A DNA stretch of 45,032 nucleotides from Acidobacteriota bacterium. Lineage in GTDB: Bacteria; Acidobacteriota; Vicinamibacteria; Vicinamibacterales; Fen-181. Location: NCBI GenBank assembly GCA_025363775.1, contig JANYLG010000061.1:1-45032 (forward strand), read 5' to 3'. Shown in pieces: positions 37,246-45,032 of this stretch (within the stretch, counting starts at the first letter, position 1; every line of letters begins with the position of its first letter). The translations under genes were made by a program, and so were the position numbers. A model generated the notes under the pieces. It did not search any database and was not told where the DNA came from. It was given only the letters and a program-made list of their open reading frames with translations.

Positions 37246-39111
37246 TCACCAGCCGGGCGCCACCGTGACCTCGTCCTCTTCCTGGTCCTGGTCATCGAAC
37301 CCGACGACCACCGACGCTGGCTTGCGCTCTCCGGCCAGCAGGTTCTGGAACCCCCAGCGGAATCGAAGCAGGAAGACCCCGCTCTCGCGGCACGCCGGCC
37401 TCAGGACGTCGAGACGGTCGGCTCCGATCCCGGCGCTGCTGACCAGCACCCCTTCCACCTCGCGACGCCTGAGCAGATCGAGGAGCGCGTCCAGCCCACC
37501 GATCACCCGGACACCTTGGACGCTCCTGGCCTGCGTGGCAGGATCGTCGTCCACGAACCCGACGACATGGACCGCGATGCGGTCTGCCCTGGTCTCGCGC
37601 AGCACCGCCAGGCCCGCGTCCCCGGCGCCGTAGATCACCACCCGCCGACGCGCTCCCCGGGAGTTGCCGGCCAGCTCGTGCACGAACCGGAACGAGGCGC
37701 GCCCGGCCGACAGGAGCGCGAAGGTCAGCGCGCCGCAAATCGCGAACACCGCGCGCGAATATCCCTCGAACCGGAAGAAGTAGGATATCGCGGTGACCGA
37801 GCAGATGGCGGCCAGCGCGGTGCCCTTCAGGAGGACGATGGCGTCCTGCGCGCCGAAATAGCGCCAGATGCCGCGATAGGCGCCGGTCCACCACAACGAC
37901 GTGATGGTCGTGGCGACGACGATCGGCAGGGACCGGAGGAACAGCGGAAAGAACTCCACGAACTTCACATCGTCAAACCGGATGCGGTAGGCCGTGTAGT
38001 AAGCCAGCGTCACCACGCAGATGTCGAGCAGGACATCCAGCAGCCGCGAGCGTGAGTTGACGGCCCTCAGAACGACGGCCACCGTCCCTCGGTGTGCGGG
38101 CGGCGCCGCATGTTCCTCGTACACGCGGACTTGCGCGAGGTGCAGGCCAAACAGCGTGAGGCCGGCGAGGAACAATCCCACGAGAATGTTGGCGTGGCTG
38201 AGGTCGAGGTAGTAGGCCGACAGCCCCGCAGCCCCCGCCAATCCGGCGAAGCCGTAGAGCACCAGTACCGCCCGTCGCTCGGGCAGCCCGAGCGCCACGA
38301 GTCGGTGGGACGAATGATCACGACCGCCGACCGAGACACGACGCCCGGCCAGGCTGCGCACAAACGTGACAAATGTGGTGTCGAAGATCGGCACAGAGAG
38401 GATAGCCAGGGGAATCACGATGGCCGATGTGCCGGCAGCACCCAGATCGGCTCCAGACCGCACCGCGAGGAGGGCAAGCGTGAATCCCAGGAAGAAGCTG
38501 CCCGCGTCACCCATGAAGATGCTGGCCGGCTGGAAGTTGAAGACCAGGAACCCGCAGGTGGCGCCCGTGTAGGCGGCCAGCATGATGACGTCCGCGGCCG
38601 TGCCGTGCACGAGCGCGAGCACCAGGTATGCCGACGCGCCAATGCCCGCAACCCCAGCGGCCAGACCGTCCATGTTGTCGAGCAGGTTGAACGCGTTGGC
38701 AAGACCGACGAGCCAGAGCAGGGTGAGCAGCGAATCGATCGTGAGCGAGCCAGTCCACCCCAACCGGTACCCGACGAACAGGGCGCCGGCTGCGGCAATC
38801 GCCTGGAACACCAGCTTGGCAGCCGGATTGAGACGCCGCAAATCGTCGGCGAGACCAATCCCGGTGACGAGCAAGGCAAGCGCCACGACGGGACCGACCT
38901 CGTGCAGGGAACCCAGCGCGAGGACCGGCACGCAGAACCCGACGGCGATGGCAATGCCACCAAGCAGGGGGGTTGGACGCCGATGCCAGCGGTCCGCGCA
39001 CGGCTGCGCGACCAGTCCCAGCCGCCGCGCGAGGGTTCTCACCACGAGCGTGGACACGAGGGACAACGCAAAGGCGGCAGCGAAACCCAGTAGAGCCGTA
39101 TCCCTCATCAC
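37246..39111 (-). CDS. WecA-like phosphoglycosyltransferase fused to FlaA1-like N-terminal module
   Basis: The 621-aa protein has two halves. Residues 1-330 form a polyprenyl-phosphate GlcNAc/HexNAc-1-P transferase with LADDLRRL (metal pair D89/D90), NAFNLLDNMDGLAAG (139-153), FMGDAGSFFLG (199-209) and HSSHR (266-270). Such enzymes start the lipid-linked repeat unit. Residues about 355-475 add more membrane helices, followed by a Rossmann domain (RRVVIYGAGDAGLAVLRE, 488-505; VQGVRVIGGLDALLDLLRRR). These match the N-terminal part of CapD/FlaA1/WbpM proteins, but the catalytic dehydratase domain is absent. A single uninterrupted frame joins them. It ends in an acidic tail (DDQDQEEDE). Confidence 0.88.
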   Translation of the reverse strand: MMRDTALLGFAAAFALSLVSTLVVRTLARRLGLVAQPCADRWHRRPTPLLGGIAIAVGFCVPVLALGSLHEVGPVVALALLVTGIGLADDLRRLNPAAKLVFQAIAAAGALFVGYRLGWTGSLTIDSLLTLLWLVGLANAFNLLDNMDGLAAGVAGIGASAYLVLALVHGTAADVIMLAAYTGATCGFLVFNFQPASIFMGDAGSFFLGFTLALLAVRSGADLGAAGTSAIVIPLAILSVPIFDTTFVTFVRSLAGRRVSVGGRDHSSHRLVALGLPERRAVLVLYGFAGLAGAAGLSAYYLDLSHANILVGLFLAGLTLFGLHLAQVRVYEEHAAPPAHRGTVAVVLRAVNSRSRLLDVLLDICVVTLAYYTAYRIRFDDVKFVEFFPLFLRSLPIVVATTITSLWWTGAYRGIWRYFGAQDAIVLLKGTALAAICSVTAISYFFRFEGYSRAVFAICGALTFALLSAGRASFRFVHELAGNSRGARRRVVIYGAGDAGLAVLRETRADRIAVHVVGFVDDDPATQARSVQGVRVIGGLDALLDLLRRREVEGVLVSSAGIGADRLDVLRPACRESGVFLLRFRWGFQNLLAGERKPASVVVGFDDQDQEEDEVTVAPGW

Positions 39112-39186
39112 CGAGCACCCTCGAGCAGCGTCAACACCTCCGAATGGGGGATTGTACTCCCACAGGCGGTGTTGCGAAGGGTGAGA

Positions 39187-40320
39187 TCAACCGCCGAGCA
39201 GGTCCCGGTACACCTGGAGGGTTTCGGCGAACACTCGTTCCTCGGAGAATTCCTCCTCCGCGCGCGCACGCCCCGCTGCCCCCATCGCGGCCCGTCGCTC
39301 CGGGTCGCGGATCAACTCGCCGAGCGCGCGTGCGAGCGCGCCCGGGTCGCGCCGGGGGACGAGCAGGCCGTTTTCACCGTGCCGCACCACCTCCCGGCAG
39401 CCGGGCACGTCGGTGGCGACGATCGGCCTCGCGGAGGCGGCAGCCTCCAGGAGGATCTTGGGCAGGCCCTCGGGATAGAACGTCGGCAGCACAACAACCG
39501 CCGCCTGGCTCAGCACGTTCGGCATGTCGGTCTGGTGCCCCCAGAGTTCGACGGTGCCTTCCGCTTCCCACTGCCGCAGGACCTCGATCGGAAGCGCGTG
39601 CGGGTTCTCGGTATCTGGCTTCCCCACGATGATCGCGCGGCACGGCACGCCATCCCGCTTCAGCAGGCGGACGGCTTCCACGAAATCGCCCACACCCTTG
39701 TCCCACAGCAGCCGCGAGGCGAGCATCAGCAGCGGGAGGCCGGGCGGTTCCGGCCGCGGCACGAACTTCTGCACGTTGACCCCGGCGCCGCGAATCACCA
39801 CCGTCTGGTCTTCCCGGACCACGTCGTGCGCGACGAACAGGCGCCGGTCCTCGGCATTCTGGAAGATCGTCCGGCTGCGCTGGCCGGCCAGCGCCCACTT
39901 GTAGGCCTGCATGGCCAGGCGTCGGCGCACGCGGCCGCGGAACCCATGCCCGAGGAACAGGTAGCCAAGGCCGGGAATGGCGTTGATCTGGGCTGGCGTG
40001 CCTGCGAGCCGGGCGGCTATCGACCCGTAAAGGATGGGTTTGACCGTCACATGGTGGACGAGGTCGGGCCGCTCGCGCCGGTAGAGACGAACCAACTCGG
40101 CGATTGTCAATACTTCGCGGACGGGATTGGTCGAACGACGCCGCAACGACAACGGCAGGAAGCGGACGCCTTCGCGCTTGATCGCCTCGGCCTCGCCCCG
40201 CTCCACCGATGCCGCGACCGTCACATCGAAGCCGTGGGCGGCCAGGGCCTTTGCCAGGCCCAGCCGATGGGACCGGAAGTACCACTCGATGTTGACGACT
40301 ATCAGGATGCGGGCGTTCAT
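39187..40320 (-). CDS. Glycosyltransferase family 4, PglA-like
   Basis: The 377-aa GT-B enzyme starts MNARILIVVNIEWYFRSHRL. It has INAIPGLGYLFLG, LLMLASRLLWDKGVGDFVEA, and the donor-site EX7E-like segment PEGLPKILLEAAASARPIVA followed by VPGCREVVRHGENGLLVPRR. The closest recognisable group is PglA/CapM-type transferases that add the second sugar to a lipid-linked HexNAc, which fits its place next to the initiating transferase. ATG at 40320 overlaps the upstream methyltransferase stop by 4 bp; similarity does not extend further upstream. Confidence 0.9.
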   Translation of the reverse strand: MNARILIVVNIEWYFRSHRLGLAKALAAHGFDVTVAASVERGEAEAIKREGVRFLPLSLRRRSTNPVREVLTIAELVRLYRRERPDLVHHVTVKPILYGSIAARLAGTPAQINAIPGLGYLFLGHGFRGRVRRRLAMQAYKWALAGQRSRTIFQNAEDRRLFVAHDVVREDQTVVIRGAGVNVQKFVPRPEPPGLPLLMLASRLLWDKGVGDFVEAVRLLKRDGVPCRAIIVGKPDTENPHALPIEVLRQWEAEGTVELWGHQTDMPNVLSQAAVVVLPTFYPEGLPKILLEAAASARPIVATDVPGCREVVRHGENGLLVPRRDPGALARALGELIRDPERRAAMGAAGRARAEEEFSEERVFAETLQVYRDLLGG

Positions 40321-41159
40321 GGCGCTTTGCAGAGCAGGATATCCATTCTGCGGACCCTCAACTCCTCGTCCGTGAAGTGTCGGAAGTCCGCATGCAGTCG
40401 TCGTCGGCTCAACGGGACCGCCGGCCACCGATCGCGGTCGACGTCGACGACGCGGTAGCCTGCCTTCTCGAACGAGCGGAGGATCTCGCTGTTCCGCAGG
40501 CGATTGGTATAGAAGCCCGACGACCGGAACAGGGCCGATTCCCACACGCGGGCCGGGAAGCGGAGCGAGTTCAGGCTGTAGGCGAGGTGATCCTGCAGAT
40601 CGACGTGGTGCGAGGCCACGCCGCCCGGCGCCTGCAGACGGAACAATTCATTCACGATTCGATCGAACTCGTCGCGCCGGACATGCTCGAGGACGGCCTG
40701 GGAAAACACGAAGTCCACGCTGCCCTCCGGCACCTGCCGGAGGCTGGCGAGTCCGGCCGTCTCGTAGCGTGCGTTCACCCGGGCGAGGACGTCCAGCATC
40801 GTTCCGCCCTCGGCTGCCCACCGCGTTCCCCCGAGGAGCGCGCGGTACTGTGCCAGGTCGAGCGCGGCGTCCGGGCTGGCATCAACCAGCCAGGTGGAGG
40901 ATGCGCCCTGCTCGGCGGCGATGACCGCCGTAGCCAGAGAATCCCCAGGTCCCAGTTCGAGCACGCTGAACGACGGCGGCAGCCACGACCGAACACGTCC
41001 GAGGTGTTCGCTGAACGTGCGCCGGGCGAACTCGACGTCGAGCATCGCCCCATGCACGAACACGCCGAGGCGACGCCACACGCGGTAAGGAACGGGGAGA
41101 CGGGCCAAGACCAGCTTGGCCGCGAGCTTGGCCCACCACGGCGCGTAATCACGTATCAT
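40317..41159 (-). CDS. Class I SAM-dependent methyltransferase
   Basis: The 280-aa product has SAM motif I in FSVLELGPGDSLATAVIAAE (about 64-83), an acidic LVDASPDAALDL strand end, and the VDFVFSQAVLEHVRRDEFDR segment typical of methyltransferase domain 11. The N-terminus is helical and basic. It probably methylates a sugar or lipid-linked intermediate, given the glycosyltransferase coupled to it by an ATGA overlap. It starts at the edge of a short intergenic region shared with a divergent glycosyltransferase. Confidence 0.88.
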   Translation of the reverse strand: MIRDYAPWWAKLAAKLVLARLPVPYRVWRRLGVFVHGAMLDVEFARRTFSEHLGRVRSWLPPSFSVLELGPGDSLATAVIAAEQGASSTWLVDASPDAALDLAQYRALLGGTRWAAEGGTMLDVLARVNARYETAGLASLRQVPEGSVDFVFSQAVLEHVRRDEFDRIVNELFRLQAPGGVASHHVDLQDHLAYSLNSLRFPARVWESALFRSSGFYTNRLRNSEILRSFEKAGYRVVDVDRDRWPAVPLSRRRLHADFRHFTDEELRVRRMDILLCKAP

Positions 41160-41215
41160 AACCCGAGCCGATGCAGTGTTCCACGCGCGGCCACCCGCCC
41201 GTGCCCGGAGGGGAT

Positions 41216-42289
41216 TTGACGGTTCTGCTCCTCAGTCGATACGCGTCGCTCGGCGCCAGCAGCCGCGTCCGCTTCTACCAGTACCTGCCCGCCCTCCGGG
41301 CCCACGGCATCGAGGTGACCGTCGCGCCGTTGCTTCCCGACGAGTACCTCAGCTCCCTGTACGCGGGCCGATCCGCGCCGTGGCCAAAACTCGTCGCAGC
41401 CGGCACCCGGCGGCTCGCGACGCTCCTGCGGTTGCAGCGCTTCGACCTCCTGTGGATCGAGGGTGAAGCACTGCCCTGGTGGCCGTTCGCGCTGGAGCGC
41501 CTGGCACAACCCCGCGGCGTCCCGTCGGTCATCGATTACGACGATGCGATTTTCCATCGCTACGACAGCCATCGCTCGAGCGTGGTCCGGCGGTTCCTCG
41601 GCCGCAAGATCGACGAAACCATGCGACACGCGGCGACCGTGGTCGCGGGCAACGAGTATGTCGCCGCGCGCGCGCGCGCGGCGGGCACCCGCCGCGTCGA
41701 GATCCTCCCCAGTGCCGTGGACCCGGAGCATCATCGCCCGCTCCGCCCCGTCGATGCCCCGGGTTGCCGAATCGGGTGGATTGGCTCGCCGATCACCTCG
41801 CCCTACCTCGAGCCGCTCCGCGGCGTGTTCCAGCGGATGTCGCTCGGGCGCAAGGTCGAGGTGACATTGATCGGCGCCCCGGAGGGCACGTTGACCGATG
41901 TGGGGGCGAGGGTGCGCCCCTGGCGCGAAGCCACCGAGGTCGAAGACCTCAACACCGTTGACGTCGGCATCGTGCCGGTGCCGGACCGGCCGTTCGAGCG
42001 GGGCAAGTGCGGGTTCAAGGTTGTACAGTATATGGCCTGCGGTCGCGCAGTCATTGCATCTCCGGTCGGCGCTAACCGGCAGATCATCGAACACGGCGTG
42101 AACGGGTTGCTGGCCGACGGTGAACGCGAGTGGGAAGAGGCGTTGCGCCTGCTGTGCGCTCGCCCCGATCTGCGACGATCGCTCGGCGAGGCCGGGCGAC
42201 GGACGGTGATTTCGCGATACTCAACAGCGGTGGTGCTGCCCAGGCTCGTGCAGGTCCTGGAGGAAGCCGCCGCCACCAGGCCCCATTAG
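41216..42289 (+). CDS. Glycosyltransferase family 4
   Basis: The protein begins TVLLLSRYASLGASSRVRFY and is a GT-B enzyme. The C-terminal domain has CRIGWIGSPITSPYLEPLRG, VDVGIVPVPDRPFERGKCGF and KVVQYMACGRAVIASPVGAN, followed by HGVNGLLAD. I chose a TTG start at 41216 because GGAGGGG (41207-41213) lies just upstream and similarity starts there. GTG at 41201 or ATG at 41171 in the same frame are alternatives that lack a good ribosome binding site. It is divergent from the methyltransferase and converges on asnB. Confidence 0.85.
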   Translation: MTVLLLSRYASLGASSRVRFYQYLPALRAHGIEVTVAPLLPDEYLSSLYAGRSAPWPKLVAAGTRRLATLLRLQRFDLLWIEGEALPWWPFALERLAQPRGVPSVIDYDDAIFHRYDSHRSSVVRRFLGRKIDETMRHAATVVAGNEYVAARARAAGTRRVEILPSAVDPEHHRPLRPVDAPGCRIGWIGSPITSPYLEPLRGVFQRMSLGRKVEVTLIGAPEGTLTDVGARVRPWREATEVEDLNTVDVGIVPVPDRPFERGKCGFKVVQYMACGRAVIASPVGANRQIIEHGVNGLLADGEREWEEALRLLCARPDLRRSLGEAGRRTVISRYSTAVVLPRLVQVLEEAAATRPH

Positions 42290-42334
42290 CGTTTTCCCGC
42301 CTTCGCCCTTCCCTCTTCGGCGTGACAAGCCGTT

Positions 42335-44278
42335 CTACTTGCCCCAGCGATCCAGCCACGCCTGGAACATCAGGACCACCCAGAGCCTCGCGTATTCGTC
42401 ACGCCGGCCCGCCAGATGGTCCGCCCACACCTCGCGCACGGCGCGCGGCTGGAGATAACCTTCGCGCGCGAGCCGCCGCTCGTCGAGCAGGCTCTCCGCC
42501 CAGTCGCGGAGTGGTCCGCGCAGCCAGGCACCGACTGGAATACCGAAGCCGCTCTTCGGACGATCGAAGAGTGAGACAGGCACATAGCGCGCCAGCACCT
42601 GGCGCAGCACCCACTTGCCGACTCCATCCCGGCACCTGAACCGCAAGGGGAGGCGCCACACCCACTCGGCCAGGCGGTGATCGAGCAGCGGGGCGCGGGC
42701 CTCGAGGCTGGCGGCCATCGTCGCGCGGTCCACCTTCACCAGGATGTTGTCGGGCAGGTAGCGCAGTTGATCGGACAGCATCATTCGCTCGACGAAACTG
42801 TCGAGGCCGGCCGCGCGGTTCGCGTCGGGGCCGGGACGAGGGCCATCGGCGAGCCCAACCACCAGGCGGGGTTCCGTCCACACCGACACCAGCAGATCGT
42901 ACGCCTCGTCGTCGCTCTCGGCCGCTAGCATCTTCGCGAGCTTTGCGAGCTTCTCCTCCGGATGCACTTGCCGCAGGCGCGACGGCAGGCCTCGCTCAAC
43001 CAGCCCATACAGCCGTCCGACGGTCGCCGGCGACAGGCGGCCAAGCATGCTGCCCATGCGCCGGCGCCACCCGGCGGGCCAGCGATGCACCGCCTGCCTG
43101 ACCCGGTCCGCCCACAGGTAGCGGACGTAGCCGCCGAACAGTTCGTCTCCGCCATCGCCCGAAAGCGCCACGGTCACGTACGACCGCGCAAGCGATGCCA
43201 CCAGGACTGTCGGGATCTGCGAGTAGTCGCCCAGCGGCTCGTCGTAGACGTCCGGCAGCTGCGGGATGATCTCGCACGCATCCTGCGGCGTGACATACAG
43301 CTCGGTGTGGTCGGTGCGCAGGTGGGCGGCCACCGCGCGGGCAGCCGGCGCTTCGTCGTAATCCGCCTCGGTGAATCCCAGTGAGAAGGTCCGCACTGGC
43401 CGGCTGGATTGCGCCTGCATGAGCGCGACGACGAGCGACGAGTCGACGCCTCCAGAGAGGAACGCTCCGAGGGGAACGTCGGCAACCATCCGCCGACGCA
43501 CGGCGTCGCGAAGCAGGCGGTCGAGCTCCTCGATCACCAGGCTCTCGTCGTGTGGGTCCCGACGAGCGCGTCGACCTTCGATCGCCACGCGTTGCCCGTC
43601 CCAGTACGATCGCACCCTCACATCGCCGGTGCGCTCAACGATGGCGAGGCTGCCTGGCGGGAGCTTCGCGACGCCGTCGTAGATCGTGCGGGGTGATGGG
43701 ACGTAGCCGAATCGGAAGTAGTCGGCGAGCGCCCGGCGGTCGACAGCCACGGTGATGTCCGCGGCCCGCAGCGCTTTCAGCTCGGACGCGAATATCAACC
43801 TGTGACGGTCGGTCGCGTAGTAGAGCGGCTTCTTGCCGAAGCGATCACGCGCGAGCAGCAGGCGCCGCTCGATTCGGTCCCACAGCGCGATCGCGAACAT
43901 CCCCCACAGTCTCGGGATGGTCGCCTCGGCCCCCCAGCGCACCGCCGCCTCGAGGATGACCTCGGTATCAGAGGATCCCCGAAACGTCGATCCTGCCTGC
44001 GTGAGTTCCGACTTCAGCTCGACGAAGTTGTAGATTTCCCCGTTGAACACGACGACGTAGCGGCCGTCGCTCGACACCATCGGCTGGTGGCCGGTCGGGC
44101 TGAGGTCGATGATGGAGAGCCGCCTGAATCCCAGGCCCGTCCCGGCCGCCGCATCGCACCAGGTCCCGGCATCGTCGGGACCCCGGTGGACCAGCGTGGC
44201 CGTCATCCGTTCGAGGCTCTCCCGGAGATCGTCTTCGCCGACGCCGGTTCGGCACCAGAGTCCGGCTATGCCGCACAT
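42335..44278 (-). CDS. asnB: Asparagine synthase (glutamine-hydrolysing)-type amidotransferase
   Basis: The 647-aa product begins MCGIAGLW, with the catalytic Cys2 of the class II glutaminase domain (about 1-215: HRGPDDAGTW, VFNGEIYNFVELK). The synthase domain (about 245-647) has the ATP pyrophosphatase loop LSGGVDSSLV (274-283) and LSGDGGDELFGGYVRYLW. It may make asparagine, but AsnB paralogues within polysaccharide loci (for example those tied to exosortase systems) probably amidate sugars or carrier-linked intermediates. Its place beside glycosyltransferases fits that. A TATCAT -10 lies about 50 bp upstream. Confidence 0.92.
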   Translation of the reverse strand: MCGIAGLWCRTGVGEDDLRESLERMTATLVHRGPDDAGTWCDAAAGTGLGFRRLSIIDLSPTGHQPMVSSDGRYVVVFNGEIYNFVELKSELTQAGSTFRGSSDTEVILEAAVRWGAEATIPRLWGMFAIALWDRIERRLLLARDRFGKKPLYYATDRHRLIFASELKALRAADITVAVDRRALADYFRFGYVPSPRTIYDGVAKLPPGSLAIVERTGDVRVRSYWDGQRVAIEGRRARRDPHDESLVIEELDRLLRDAVRRRMVADVPLGAFLSGGVDSSLVVALMQAQSSRPVRTFSLGFTEADYDEAPAARAVAAHLRTDHTELYVTPQDACEIIPQLPDVYDEPLGDYSQIPTVLVASLARSYVTVALSGDGGDELFGGYVRYLWADRVRQAVHRWPAGWRRRMGSMLGRLSPATVGRLYGLVERGLPSRLRQVHPEEKLAKLAKMLAAESDDEAYDLLVSVWTEPRLVVGLADGPRPGPDANRAAGLDSFVERMMLSDQLRYLPDNILVKVDRATMAASLEARAPLLDHRLAEWVWRLPLRFRCRDGVGKWVLRQVLARYVPVSLFDRPKSGFGIPVGAWLRGPLRDWAESLLDERRLAREGYLQPRAVREVWADHLAGRRDEYARLWVVLMFQAWLDRWGK

Positions 44279-44326
44279 GCGAGCTTCTCAATCATCGTGG
44301 AGCGTGGCAACCTCATCTCGTGACGC

Positions 44327-44332
44327 ATGATA
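44327..44332 (-). promoter_or_regulatory. -10 element for asnB
   Basis: The complement is TATCAT followed by GCG, identical over nine bases (TATCATGCG) to the cold-shock and 36141 promoters. The leader to the asnB ATG is about 45 nt. The -35 is weak. Confidence 0.4.
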
Positions 44333-44443
44333 TTACCACCCGTGGACGCGGCGCCCTGCCGCGCCCACTGTGAAGCGCAGGGCCGCCGTGCTATTCTTTC
44401 GACCTTGATTTTGTCCTTCTTCCTGGGTCCTCCGTTGCAGGGC

Positions 44444-44457
44444 CGACCGGCCGGTCG
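44444..44457. repeat. Palindrome CGACCGGCCGGTCG
   Basis: A perfect 14-bp core of the element at 1-20 lies between divergent asnB and the secreted-protein gene. Confidence 0.5.
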
Positions 44458-44529
44458 CTCCAACGACGGGAGGCTGAGCCGAGGGCCGGGCCACCGCGTG
44501 CCGTTCCACAACCGTCCTGGTGCTCGTTG

Positions 44530-45032
44530 ATGACCGGCAATCGGGTCCGTGGTGCTGCTGTTCTGTTGGTCGCCTGGCAACTGGTCGCCAGCCTCGCGTG
44601 GGCGCAGCCACCTGCTCCGCCGCACACGTTCGTCTTCGCCAACCCGGCGTCGGCCGACAATCTCCTGGTGCTGGTCAATCCCAACGCGTGGACCCTCGAG
44701 GCCAGAGTCACGTTGGAAGATGCCCCACGAGCTCGACAGACGGTCCGTGTCTTCCGCCTGGCGGCAACCAGCCAGCGGACCATTCGCGTGGGCGCCGACA
44801 TCCCGCTACCACCCGGCGAAACCGCACCGCTCACCGCGTCGGTCGAATGCCTGATCGAGAAGTCTCACACTGCGTGCCCGAACAGCGAGGACATCCTCGC
44901 GGTGCAACTTCCGGCGTCTGTCGCGCGGTTCCGGCGGCCGGCGGCTTTCCCCTGGACGGTCGGCCCATCGCCCTGGACCGTCATGACGTGGATCGACTCG
45001 AGCCTCGCCAGGTTGTCGCTGAGCGGTGGCAC
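44530..45032 (+). CDS. Secreted protein, partial (3' end outside window)
   Basis: The frame is open from ATG 44530 to the window edge (167 codons visible). The N-terminus MTGNRVRGAAVLLVAWQLVA is a signal peptide with likely cleavage after SLAWA. The mature part has a beta-rich pattern (TFVFANPASADNLLVLVNPN, then ARVTLEDAPRARQTVRVFRL), and Cys residues lie in ECLIEKSHTACPNSED. No family is recognised. It is divergent from asnB and may belong to the glycan locus or start a new region. Confidence 0.7.
   Translation, partial: MTGNRVRGAAVLLVAWQLVASLAWAQPPAPPHTFVFANPASADNLLVLVNPNAWTLEARVTLEDAPRARQTVRVFRLAATSQRTIRVGADIPLPPGETAPLTASVECLIEKSHTACPNSEDILAVQLPASVARFRRPAAFPWTVGPSPWTVMTWIDSSLARLSLSGG

Noticed and set aside
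28059-44278. Horizontally acquired island
   Set aside because: Glycan loci are often transferred, but base composition and codon use look the same as the housekeeping genes, and no integrase, tRNA junction or direct repeats were seen at the edges.

Overview
The window is 45 kb of very GC-rich, gene-dense DNA from a Gram-negative bacterium. It carries lipid A-core heptose genes, a LolB-like lipoprotein, an O-antigen ligase and a proton-pumping complex I. The mix (LolB/IspE/tRNA-Gln/Prs/L25/Pth block, a protein resembling the Myxococcus MXAN_5187 C-terminal family, a DUF3108 protein, heptad and palindromic intergenic repeats) most resembles Acidobacteriota, perhaps Vicinamibacteria. That assignment is inference from gene content only; no rRNA or marker tree is available here.

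Layout. (1) 1-6553, minus strand: housekeeping block TPR protein > lolB-like > ispE > tRNA-Gln > prs > rplY > pth, the first three with 4-bp start/stop overlaps. (2) 6639-10075, plus strand: a compact lipopolysaccharide core operon: 57-aa zinc-ribbon Trm112-like protein, family 9 heptosyltransferase, O-antigen ligase, heptose-7-phosphate kinase. (3) 10076-10345: a convergent gap packed with repeats. (4) purH (minus) and a cold-shock gene (plus), separated by 385 bp that hold two CTAG-ended inverted repeats, a hairpin, a strong promoter and a leader with an intrinsic terminator. (5) 12633-15565: two little-known genes, selA with an 89-bp tandem duplication across its start, and a 70-aa small gene. 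(6) 15632-27915, minus strand: a complex I operon nuoA-B-C-[gmhA]-D-E-F-H-J-K-L-M-N. It contains the sedoheptulose-7-phosphate isomerase gene gmhA, coupled by overlaps to nuoC and nuoD, and it lacks nuoG and nuoI. (7) 28059-44278: a surface glycan locus with six glycosyltransferases, two methyltransferases, a Wzx-type flippase, a WecA-type initiating transferase fused to a FlaA1-like membrane/Rossmann module, a small membrane protein, a DUF3108 protein and an AsnB-type amidotransferase. (8) 44530-45032: the start of a secreted protein, cut by the window edge.

How the parts work together. GmhA, the heptose-7-phosphate kinase and the heptosyltransferase are steps of ADP-heptose/LPS core synthesis, yet they lie in two distant operons, one of them the respiratory operon. 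The glycan locus would start a repeat unit on undecaprenyl phosphate, extend it, flip it, and hand it to the O-antigen ligase of the core operon. No transposase, integrase, phage gene, CRISPR array or known defence system was seen. The most unusual signals are the gmhA insertion and missing nuoG/nuoI, the cold-shock leader, an ops-like leader in front of a glycosyltransferase, and short repeat families that sit against stop codons.
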